Origin: JBOFDK01 sp051650305
Lineage (GTDB): Bacteria; Bacillota; Clostridia; Lachnospirales; Cellulosilyticaceae
Assembly (NCBI GenBank): GCA_051650305.1
Contig: JBOFIT010000073.1
Span: 1-17,191 of the forward strand
DNA: 17,191 bases
Direction: 5' to 3'
How positions within the stretch are numbered: the stretch's first letter is position 1; each line of letters begins with the position of its first letter. A model generated the notes under the pieces. The model ran no database searches and was not told the DNA's origin. It saw nothing but the letters and a program-made list of their open reading frames with translations. The translations under genes and the position numbers were made by a program. This document shows positions 1 to 5,449 of this stretch, one piece after another.

Positions 1-275
1 TCTTCTATAATTTTACGCACTTTCACATAATCTTTGTTCAGCTGAAGTACTTGATCATTTTGTTGAATACGATAAACGTCTTTACCTTCTTGGGCATCTA
101 GAATTTCAAATTGTTCGTACACCGCTACTGGTGATGTCACGCCTTGTGCCTCACAATAAGCTACTGCACCTTGTGTTACAAGCTCTCCATAAATAGCACC
201 ATAAGTTTGCTGCCCTACTCCTATGAATGCACCTGTAAGCATTATATATGTCACAATTCTTTTTGTTATTTTCAT
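1..275 (-). CDS. Exported protein of unknown function, N-terminal part
   Basis: This is the first 91 codons of a minus-strand gene whose 3' end lies outside the window. The ATG follows AGGAGG with a 4-nt gap. The product begins MKITKRIVTYIMLTGAF, a short basic N-terminus followed by a hydrophobic stretch, with a plausible signal-peptidase site after TYGA (about residue 27), so it is probably exported. The mature start has one Cys (YCEAQG) and a stretch (VAVYEQFEILDAQEGKDVY, then RIQQNDQVLQL) that could be a small SH3-like beta module of the kind found at the front of NlpC/P60 wall hydrolases. That idea is weak, because no catalytic domain is inside the window. It has its own promoter upstream and is separated from the ABC importer by a terminator. 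Confidence 0.75.
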   Translation of the reverse strand, partial: MKITKRIVTYIMLTGAFIGVGQQTYGAIYGELVTQGAVAYCEAQGVTSPVAVYEQFEILDAQEGKDVYRIQQNDQVLQLNKDYVKVRKIIE

Positions 276-332
276 GTTGCCTCCTGTACTGCCTGAGCCT
301 GGATTTGATTCCAAATCACTGCTGTCTTTTTT

Positions 333-371
333 ATTTGTTATAGATTTATTAAATTTGTTACATATTTATTA
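333..371. repeat. Short tandem repeat in the leader of the exported-protein gene
   Basis: Two 19-bp units, ATTTGTTATAGATTTATTA at 333-351 and ATTTGTTACATATTTATTA at 353-371, follow each other with a 20-bp period and differ at two positions. A partial third copy (CTTTGTTAT) runs to 380. In the minus-strand transcript they lie just downstream of the predicted start point. This may simply be AT-rich leader sequence. Confidence 0.6.
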
Positions 372-378
372 CTTTGTT

Positions 379-407
379 ATTGTAGCAAACTTAGTGAGGT
401 CTTTCAA
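379..407 (-). promoter_or_regulatory. Sigma-A type promoter for the exported-protein gene
   Basis: On the minus strand, TTGAAA (402-407) and TACAAT (379-384) are separated by exactly 17 bp. Transcription would start near 372 and give a leader of about 95 nt before the ATG at 275. A small hairpin (GATTTG/CAAATC, 302-317) lies in that leader. Confidence 0.7.
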
Positions 408-445
408 CAAAATACAGGAAACTTGTATTTTCATCTATTTTTGGA

Positions 446-474
446 CAAAAAACAAAGAGTGTCTCTCGACACTC
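446..474 (-). terminator. Rho-independent terminator of the ABC importer operon
   Basis: Read on the minus strand, a 7-bp stem GAGTGTC/GACACTC (468-474 with 457-463) has a GAGA loop and is followed by TTTGTTTTTTG. It lies 15 nt downstream of the ATPase stop codon. Confidence 0.85.
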
Positions 475-488
475 CCTTACTTACTTTC

Positions 489-1211
489 TTATAGTACTTT
501 GCTAAAGAATACTTTTGTACGTTCTTCTCTTGGATTCTCGAAAACTTCCTTTGGATTACCTTCTTCTAAGATGATTCCTTCATCCATAAACACAAGGCGT
601 GTACCTACTTCTTTTGCAAACCCCATTTCATGGGTCACAACCATCATCGTCATGCCGTCTCTTGCAAGGTCTTTGATAACATCAAGTACTTCCTTTACCA
701 TCTCCGGGTCTAAGGCTGATGTAGGCTCATCAAAAAGCATGACTTCTGGATTCATCGCTAAGGCACGTGCAATGGCGATACGCTGCTTTTGACCACCTGA
801 TAACTTATTTGGATACTCTGTCGCCTTGTCGCGAAGGCCTACTTTATCTAGTAAGTCATAAGCTATTTTCTCTGCTTCTTCTTCGCTCATTTTCTTAACT
901 TTCAGCGGTGCCAGTGTAATGTTTTCAAGTACAGTCATATGTGGGAAAAGATTAAAGTGCTGAAATACCATCCCTACACGTTGTCGAATAGTATTGATAT
1001 CTACATCCTTTGCCATAATGTCTTGACCATCTATAATGATTTGACCTTCTGTGGCTTCTTCCATACGATTGATACAACGTAAGTAAGTAGATTTTCCTGA
1101 GCCCGATGGTCCGATCACTACGACTACTTCACCTTTATTGATATAATCTGTGATACCTTTTAATACCTTTAACTCCCCAAAGCTTTTATGTAAATTTTTA
1201 ATTTCTATCAT
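489..1211 (-). CDS. glnQ: Polar amino-acid ABC transporter, ATP-binding protein (GlnQ/HisP type)
   Basis: This is the ATPase of a polar amino-acid uptake transporter; it powers import on the cytoplasmic face of the membrane. All nucleotide-binding motifs are intact: Walker A GPSGSGKST (residues 34-42), Q-loop Gln84, signature LSGGQ (137-141), Walker B VMLFDEP (157-163) and the switch His194 in VVTHE. At 240 residues it matches the usual family length. The ATG is preceded by GAGAGGTG. It is the last gene of a binding protein -> permease -> ATPase unit, 87 bp after the permease, and ends at a clear terminator. Family membership is certain. The substrate (glutamine, or another polar amino acid such as cystine or arginine) cannot be read from this sequence. 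Confidence 0.95.
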   Translation of the reverse strand: MIEIKNLHKSFGELKVLKGITDYINKGEVVVVIGPSGSGKSTYLRCINRMEEATEGQIIIDGQDIMAKDVDINTIRQRVGMVFQHFNLFPHMTVLENITLAPLKVKKMSEEEAEKIAYDLLDKVGLRDKATEYPNKLSGGQKQRIAIARALAMNPEVMLFDEPTSALDPEMVKEVLDVIKDLARDGMTMMVVTHEMGFAKEVGTRLVFMDEGIILEEGNPKEVFENPREERTKVFFSKVL

Positions 1212-1298
1212 GGTACACCTCTCTCACTTTTACTTTATCGCACTAAATCGTTAAACTTACTTTTAGTATAGCTATTTTTTTAATATTAGGCAATGTTT

Positions 1299-2021
1299 TT
1301 AACGGTCATTACTTATTTTTCTTTCAACGATACGCATGATTTTTGTAAAGATTCCTGTGATGATTAGATAACATGTACATACCATAAGAAGTGGTATAAA
1401 GAAGTTCCCAGTCTGTCCAATCATAATATTACCTGCACGCATAATATCTTTTCCACCAATGAACCCTACAACGGCTGTTTCTTTGATGAGGACGATGAAT
1501 TCATTCACAAGTGCTGGTAACATCTGCTTAAGTGCTTGTGGCATAATGATATGTCTCATAGTTTGCCCATAATTTAATCCCAATGAGCGGCCTGCTTCGA
1601 ATTGTCCTTTATCTATACCTTGAATACCTGCACGTATAAGTTCTGCCATGTATGCACCACTATTAATACCAAAAGAAATTCCCCCTGCAATACTTGCTGG
1701 CCATATGGGTGAGCTAAATACCACGAGCCATATAAAGCTTACTTGAGCTACTGCTGGTGTCCCACGGATAATATCTATGTAAAGCTTGGCAATTTTCTTT
1801 AACACCTTTACGACTACTCGCCAAATCTTATCTGATTTTCTATTGCCACGTGGGACCTCTATTACTTGAATCATCGCAACTGCTCCACCAATCAAAAGAC
1901 CAATGATTGTTGCGATCAATGTAATGAGTAATGTTTGTTGTATACCATCTAACAAGGTTAGATAATATTTTTTTGCTATAAAAGCTTCAAAAAAAGCGCG
2001 TGTTGTATCAAGACTAAACAT
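1299..2021 (-). CDS. glnP: Polar amino-acid ABC transporter, permease (GlnP/HisM type)
   Basis: This is the membrane channel subunit of the importer, 240 residues from the chosen start. Hydrophobic segments lie at about 28-54, 88-118 and 205-226. The cytoplasmic EAA coupling loop that docks on the ATPase is visible at residues 142-163 (EAGRSLGLNYGQTMRHIIMP), and the following IKETAVVGFIG is typical of the HisM family. An in-frame ATG at 2054 would add 11 residues, but the only good ribosome binding site, AGGGGG, lies 7 nt upstream of the ATG at 2021, so that start is preferred. A stretch of about 20 basic residues after the first membrane region (RGNRKSDKIWRVVVK) is slightly longer than in compact homologues. 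It lies downstream of the lipoprotein gene behind a hairpin that probably lowers its expression. Confidence 0.93.
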   Translation of the reverse strand: MFSLDTTRAFFEAFIAKKYYLTLLDGIQQTLLITLIATIIGLLIGGAVAMIQVIEVPRGNRKSDKIWRVVVKVLKKIAKLYIDIIRGTPAVAQVSFIWLVVFSSPIWPASIAGGISFGINSGAYMAELIRAGIQGIDKGQFEAGRSLGLNYGQTMRHIIMPQALKQMLPALVNEFIVLIKETAVVGFIGGKDIMRAGNIMIGQTGNFFIPLLMVCTCYLIITGIFTKIMRIVERKISNDR

Positions 2022-2124
2022 GCCCATTCCCCCTAGTTTTTTATGTTTATACATATATATTTTTTATTATACATTTTATTTTTATGTTTTTCCACTATAC
2101 TTTGAATTTTCTGCACTTAACTCA

Positions 2125-2167
2125 AAAAGGTATACCTTAAAAGAAAGCGACATAAGGTATACCTTTT
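2125..2167 (-). terminator. Hairpin between binding-protein and permease genes, probable partial terminator
   Basis: AAAAGGTATACCTTA (2125-2139) and TAAGGTATACCTTTT (2153-2167) form a 15-bp stem with a 13-nt loop, and on the minus strand the structure runs into TTTTT. It lies 26 nt after the lipoprotein stop codon, a common position for attenuating permease and ATPase expression relative to the abundant binding protein. Each arm also contains the self-palindrome AAGGTATACCTT, so the two arms could instead be protein-binding sites. Confidence 0.6.
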
Positions 2168-2193
2168 AATTTAAAAATTATGCTATCTAAGAC

Positions 2194-2973
2194 TTATTCG
2201 ATTGTACCAAAGAACTCTGCATAAAGTGCATCATAAGTACCGTCAGCTTGGATTTCCTTGATGACTTCATTAATGACTTCTACAAGCTCCTCATTACCTT
2301 TTTTTACAGCTAATGCATATTCTTCATCTACGAATGTTGCATCCAGTAATTTCACACCTGATTGGTTCCCTACAATAAGTTTCGCTGGTTCTTCATCTAC
2401 AAGAACCGCATCTACTTTTCCATTACCTAAGTCTGCCACTGCCATCGCTGCTTTATCATAAGGGATAACTTCAACACCTTCTAAATCACTTGCATAAAGG
2501 TCTCCTGTTGTTCCTAGTTGTACCCCTACTTTTTTCCCTGCAAGATCATCTGCTGTTGCTATTGAAGTTTCACCTTCCTGCACAATAAGTACTTGCTTTG
2601 ATTTGAAGTAACTGTTTGAGAAATCAACTTGTGCTGCACGGTCTGGCTTAACAGTCATGGCTGCTGCTACAAAGTCAATTTTACCTGTGCTTGTAGCACC
2701 AAGAAGCTGACCAAATTCCATATCCATGATTTCAAGCTCTACCCCAAGCTTCGCTGCTATAAGCTCTGCAATCTCCACATCAAACCCTACGATTTTATCG
2801 CCTTCCACCTCTTCAAATGGTGGGAAAGCAGCATTGGTTCCCATGACGATTTTTCCTTTTTCCTTGATAGCTTCTACGCTTGATGCATCCTTACTACATC
2901 CTGTGAAGCTTCCTAGTGCTAATACCCCAATTAACATCGTACTTGCTATTTTAATCCATTGACTCTTTTTCAT
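2194..2973 (-). CDS. glnH: Polar amino-acid ABC transporter, substrate-binding lipoprotein (SBP_bac_3)
   Basis: This captures the amino acid outside the membrane and delivers it to the permease. From the ATG at 2973 the product has 259 residues. It has a lipoprotein signal peptide with lipobox FTGC (Cys26), then a periplasmic-binding-protein type II fold: GTNAAFPPFE, GFDVEIAELIAAKLG, and MTVKPDRAAQVDFSNSYF with the conserved Arg-Asp of family 3. A TTG at 2979 is in frame two codons upstream, but the GGGGG site would be only 2 nt from it, while it is about 8 nt from the ATG, so the ATG is preferred. It is the first gene of the importer unit, under a consensus promoter. The ligand cannot be assigned from sequence alone. 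Confidence 0.94.
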   Translation of the reverse strand: MKKSQWIKIASTMLIGVLALGSFTGCSKDASSVEAIKEKGKIVMGTNAAFPPFEEVEGDKIVGFDVEIAELIAAKLGVELEIMDMEFGQLLGATSTGKIDFVAAAMTVKPDRAAQVDFSNSYFKSKQVLIVQEGETSIATADDLAGKKVGVQLGTTGDLYASDLEGVEVIPYDKAAMAVADLGNGKVDAVLVDEEPAKLIVGNQSGVKLLDATFVDEEYALAVKKGNEELVEVINEVIKEIQADGTYDALYAEFFGTIE

Positions 2974-3033
2974 TTTCAAATCCCCCTATGTATTTTTTAT
3001 TTTAAAAGAATGTATTTTTACTTTATATGCATA

Positions 3034-3062
3034 ATTATAAGTATTTATGAATTAATAGTCAA
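3034..3062 (-). promoter_or_regulatory. Consensus promoter of the amino-acid importer operon
   Basis: On the minus strand, TTGACT (3057-3062) and a perfect TATAAT (3034-3039) are separated by 17 bp. The predicted start near 3027 leaves a leader of about 54 nt to the ATG at 2973. This is the strongest promoter match in the window. Confidence 0.85.
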
Positions 3063-3137
3063 TATATTTTTTGAAAAATCTTTTATTTTTTTCAGACTTG
3101 TCCAAACACCAAACATATGTTTTGTGAATGATTATCC

Positions 3138-3209
3138 TGTGGATAATGTTGATAACTTTGTGCATAACCCAGTTTCACTCATATTTCGCACCATTTTGCT
3201 TGTGTATAA
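3138..3209 (-). promoter_or_regulatory. Cluster of four DnaA-box-like 9-mers upstream of the importer promoter
   Basis: The plus strand reads TGTGGATAA (3138-3146, the exact complement of the TTATCCACA consensus), TGTTGATAA (3147-3155), TGTGCATAA (3159-3167) and TGTGTATAA (3201-3209). The last three each differ from the consensus at one base. All four have the same orientation and the first two abut. The perfect box sits in a larger dyad, TTATCC-TGT-GGATAA. They lie 75-150 bp upstream of the importer -35 box, so they could mediate DnaA control of that promoter or DnaA titration. No dnaA, dnaN or other replication gene is nearby. Confidence 0.6.
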
Positions 3210-3279
3210 CCTGTTATTAGCTTGTACACTTCTCCACTTATCTTTATTGCCTGACAACTCATCTTTATACACTAACCCC

Positions 3280-3316
3280 TTTCCCCTAGGGACGGGTCAT
3301 TATTATTTCATCTTTT
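3280..3316 (+). repeat. 37-bp direct repeat, copy 1 (RAYT-associated type)
   Basis: This copy is identical to the one at 3346-3382 except at two positions. It holds a short dyad TCCC-CTA-GGGA followed by GGGACGGGTCATTATTATTT. The GGGACGG..TCATTA core matches the ends of the transposase element at 14760-15945. Confidence 0.8.
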
Positions 3317-3345
3317 TCCCCATTCGCAGTTTACGGTTTACTCTG

Positions 3346-3382
3346 TTTCCCTTAGGGACGGGTCATTATTATTTCCTCTTTT
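3346..3382 (+). repeat. 37-bp direct repeat, copy 2 (RAYT-associated type)
   Basis: This is the second copy, starting 66 bp after the first. One of the two differences from copy 1 lies in the loop of the small dyad (TCCC-TTA-GGGA) and leaves the stem intact. The core GGGACGGGTCATTA is unchanged. Confidence 0.8.
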
Positions 3383-3435
3383 CTACCTCCATGTTAAAAG
3401 GACTTGTTGCAAAATCCCCCAGGCTTTGCTCATTG

Positions 3436-3514
3436 CATAGTAAAAAAGTCCTTTATGGAAGAAATATTGGAACATATGTAACCTTTTCTGAAATAAAGGA
3501 CCTTTTTTACATAG
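3436..3514. repeat. Small inverted-repeat unit flanked by CATAG, possible MITE-like remnant
   Basis: Arms TAAAAAAGTCCTTTAT (3441-3456) and ATAAAGGACCTTTTTTA (3493-3509) are inverted copies with one extra base, bounding a 69-bp unit. CATAG occurs directly on both sides (3436-3440 and 3510-3514), like a 5-bp target duplication. An upstream AAAAGGACTT (about 3396-3405) could also pair with the left arm, so an alternative reading is a switchable RNA hairpin. Confidence 0.4.
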
Positions 3515-3524
3515 GCTATACACT

Positions 3525-3568
3525 AGAAAAGGGACCGTAGCACACTATTGTGCCACCGCCCCTTTTCT
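3525..3568 (-). terminator. Hairpin terminator of the PadR/serine-hydrolase unit
   Basis: Outer arms AGAAAAGGG (3525-3533) and CCCTTTTCT (3560-3568) and an inner GCACA/TGTGC stem form one long imperfect hairpin. The TAG stop of the hydrolase gene lies in the right arm. There is no long T-run beyond the stem, only the T-tract within it, so efficiency is uncertain. Confidence 0.55.
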
Positions 3569-4565
3569 ACATATATGCCTTTTTCCACACACTAATTTTC
3601 TTACCAAATATCTCTTCTGCCACGCAAGCCTCAATGTATTTGCCATTGGCATCTGGGTATACCAGTGGATGGATGCACTTTCTATCATTGCACATCACAA
3701 CGCCTACCATTTCTTTTTCTGGATAAATACTAAGTTGTGTACTATACCCCGTAGGTAATGACCCTGAATGTCCGATACATAGTTCCCCAAAGTGGTCTTG
3801 AATAAAAAGCCCTTCTCCGTATTTTACCTTCATGTTGTCAAATACAGGTTTAATCATCTCCTTATAGCGTTCACCACTTACTAACTTTCCTTGATAAAAG
3901 GCCTGTGCGAATTGGCACATATCCTCTGCTGTTGAGATCACATCGCCTGCTCCTTTTAGAAGACTTGGATGAAATACATAGCCTTCTTTTCCTTTTACAT
4001 GAGGAGTGACTACATCGAGATTATCTTTGCTAAACCCTGAATCTTTCATACCAAGTGGTTTAAAGATTGCTTCTTCTATATATGTTTCATACGCCATACC
4101 TGTTACTTTTTCGATAATCATTGCCAGTAAATAATACCCTGTATTGGAGTAACTCCACTTCGTACCTTCTGTGAACTTTCTCTTTTTGCTCATCACTACT
4201 TTGAGGATGTCTTCTGCTGTATGAGCTTCTTTCCAGCCAAGCTCTTTGCGATACATCACGTAGTTTGGTAAGCCTGATGTATGCGTAAGTAAATGATAGA
4301 TGGTGATGCCATGCTCCTCCACGTAGTCACCTAAGTATTTCACTACCGAATCCTCTTTAGCTAGTAACTTCCTGTCCACCAGTTGATTGATTGCCACTGC
4401 TGTAAACATCTTTGAAATGGAACAGATATAAAAACGATCGTTGCTCGTCAATGCTTTCTTACTTGCATAGTCGCTATACCCTTGTGCGACTTTTTCTTCT
4501 ATTGCCTTTCCCTTTACACATACCACACCGTTCAATTGTTTTGGCAAACTATTTTCTATTCCCAT
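3567..4565 (-). CDS. Serine hydrolase, beta-lactamase/class C fold
   Basis: The product has 332 residues with the class C beta-lactamase/DD-peptidase/esterase motifs: S49-I-S-K52 (SxxK nucleophile and base), Y139-S-N141 (YxN) and H266-S-G268 (the KTG equivalent). No signal peptide or membrane segment is visible, so it is predicted to be cytoplasmic. That argues against a role in beta-lactam resistance or wall synthesis and for an esterase or peptidase-like activity on an unknown small substrate. The ATG is preceded by AAGGGGGAG. The gene overlaps the end of the PadR gene by 17 bp, so the two are co-transcribed and probably translationally coupled, and the PadR ligand may be related to the hydrolase substrate. 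Confidence 0.9.
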   Translation of the reverse strand: MGIENSLPKQLNGVVCVKGKAIEEKVAQGYSDYASKKALTSNDRFYICSISKMFTAVAINQLVDRKLLAKEDSVVKYLGDYVEEHGITIYHLLTHTSGLPNYVMYRKELGWKEAHTAEDILKVVMSKKRKFTEGTKWSYSNTGYYLLAMIIEKVTGMAYETYIEEAIFKPLGMKDSGFSKDNLDVVTPHVKGKEGYVFHPSLLKGAGDVISTAEDMCQFAQAFYQGKLVSGERYKEMIKPVFDNMKVKYGEGLFIQDHFGELCIGHSGSLPTGYSTQLSIYPEKEMVGVVMCNDRKCIHPLVYPDANGKYIEACVAEEIFGKKISVWKKAYM

Positions 4566-5280
4566 TTTGCTCCCCCTTAATTCTTTCTATAAGCGCTTCT
4601 AAAAGCTGTTCTTTATCCTCAGTTGCATGCAGCACCTGTTCTTTCAGTTCATTGATACTTGGTTGTTGTTGCTGTTCATAAAAAGCTTTCATATCTTTCA
4701 CAGTAGAGAAGTCTACCGTTTGGATAATAGTCGATATTTGTTCGCTGTATGCTTTACATGCATCCAGTTCTTCAAGTAAAGCTTCGTGCCATTGGATTTG
4801 ATAATCTAAGTTCGATATGACCATTTCAAAGTAGATTTGGTCTACCTTAAGGCTTGCCTCATTCATCTTAATCTTTTGCCACTTCTTGATTTCTTTTTGC
4901 TTTGTCTGTAACTGGGTAAGATGTACCTCTGTATGTGCTTTAATAATCTCTTTTGATAAACTATTAAGCACCGGATAAATCGTAAACTTATCTGATCCTA
5001 TCTGGTAGATTTCTTGGTCTAATTCTTCTTTGAGAAGCTCATCAAGCTCTGCTCTCCCCTTTTCGGTGATGGTAAATATCTTTCTTGATTTAGCACCTAT
5101 ATGCTCTTCTCTTACGAGGACGATAAGTTGTTCCTTCTCTAGTTTATTAAGTGCGTAATAGATAGAGCCTGGCTGAATCTTCGTCCACTCATCCATATGA
5201 TTGAGCTGAATAAACTTTTGTATTTCATAACCATGGGTAGGTTTAAGACTTAAATAATATAAGATAAATGCTTTAATCAT
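4549..5280 (-). CDS. PadR family transcriptional regulator
   Basis: The product has 243 residues. The first 85 or so form the PadR winged helix (MIKAFILYYLSLKPTHGYEI, then IQPGSIYYALNKLEKEQLI, with the wing at about 60-75). The rest is a long helical dimerisation region typical of the longer PadR subgroup, with a short Gln run near residue 202. It begins at an ATG after AAGGAG with 6-nt spacing. The gene is first in a two-gene unit with the overlapping serine hydrolase. A palindrome, ATACTC-N6-GAGTAT, fills the spacer of its own promoter and a second TACTC-N6-GAGTA lies about 58 bp upstream, which predicts autorepression relieved by an unidentified ligand. Family assignment is secure; the inducer is unknown. 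Confidence 0.92.
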   Translation of the reverse strand: MIKAFILYYLSLKPTHGYEIQKFIQLNHMDEWTKIQPGSIYYALNKLEKEQLIVLVREEHIGAKSRKIFTITEKGRAELDELLKEELDQEIYQIGSDKFTIYPVLNSLSKEIIKAHTEVHLTQLQTKQKEIKKWQKIKMNEASLKVDQIYFEMVISNLDYQIQWHEALLEELDACKAYSEQISTIIQTVDFSTVKDMKAFYEQQQQPSINELKEQVLHATEDKEQLLEALIERIKGEQNGNRK

Positions 5281-5322
5281 TGTGTTCTCCTTGTAAATCT
5301 TTAGTCTGTATTATATTTTTAT

Positions 5323-5349
5323 ATTATACTCAACTTGGAGTATTGTCAA
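5323..5349 (-). promoter_or_regulatory. Promoter of the PadR unit with internal operator
   Basis: On the minus strand a perfect TTGACA (5344-5349) precedes TATAAT (5323-5328) by 15 bp; an overlapping TAATAT gives 17 bp. The 18-bp palindrome ATACTC-AACTTG-GAGTAT (5326-5343, plus strand) fills the spacer, so a bound repressor would block RNA polymerase. PadR itself is the obvious candidate. Confidence 0.7.
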
Positions 5350-5384
5350 TTTATTTTTACTCAATGTTTACTATTTTTATCTTT

Positions 5385-5400
5385 TACTCTACATTGAGTA
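5385..5400. promoter_or_regulatory. Second putative PadR operator
   Basis: TACTC-TACATT-GAGTA repeats the half-sites and 6-bp spacing of the promoter operator, centred 58 bp upstream of it. A lone half-site TACTC occurs between them at 5358-5362. Shared architecture suggests cooperative binding, but this is inference. Confidence 0.55.
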
Positions 5401-5407
5401 TATTGCA

Positions 5408-5443
5408 CAAAAAAAATACTAGGTTTCCGAGGAAACCTAGTAT
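5408..5443 (-). terminator. Rho-independent terminator of transketolase
   Basis: ATACTAGGTTTCC (5416-5428) and GGAAACCTAGTAT (5431-5443) form a perfect 13-bp stem; on the minus strand it is followed by a run of T. It starts 6 nt after the tkt stop codon. Confidence 0.92.
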
Positions 5444-5449
5444 GCTTCA

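Larger units (their letters stand above)
2980..3566. other. Gene-free 587-bp region rich in sites and repeats
   Basis: I see no convincing gene here. An open frame on the plus strand spans most of it, but it lacks a ribosome binding site, is mostly hydrophobic translation of AT-rich DNA, and runs through repeats and the importer promoter. In order the region holds the minus-strand importer promoter, four DnaA-box-like 9-mers, two 37-bp direct repeats, a small inverted-repeat unit flanked by CATAG, and the terminator of the serine-hydrolase gene. These are listed separately. Confidence 0.7.

Noticed and set aside
223..792. Plus-strand open frame of 189 codons
   Set aside because: It lies antisense to the exported-protein and ATPase genes and across the terminator, with a Ser/Thr-rich composition typical of antisense translation.
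3138..3209. Chromosomal replication origin
   Set aside because: Boxes are few and no dnaA, dnaN, rpmH or similar gene is adjacent; a DnaA-box cluster is the more modest reading.
3280..3382. CRISPR array
   Set aside because: There are only two repeats and one 29-bp interval, no further units and no cas genes; the core matches the transposase element ends instead.
2959..3540. Open frame of 193 codons on the plus strand in the region upstream of the importer
   Set aside because: It has no ribosome binding site, overlaps the start of the lipoprotein gene, runs through the promoter, DnaA-like boxes and both direct repeats (the duplicated peptide PLGTGHYYF is just the DNA repeat), and has no recognisable domain.
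3567..4565. Beta-lactam resistance gene
   Set aside because: The motifs place it in the broad serine hydrolase family, but it lacks a signal peptide and sits with a PadR regulator; nothing supports a resistance role.
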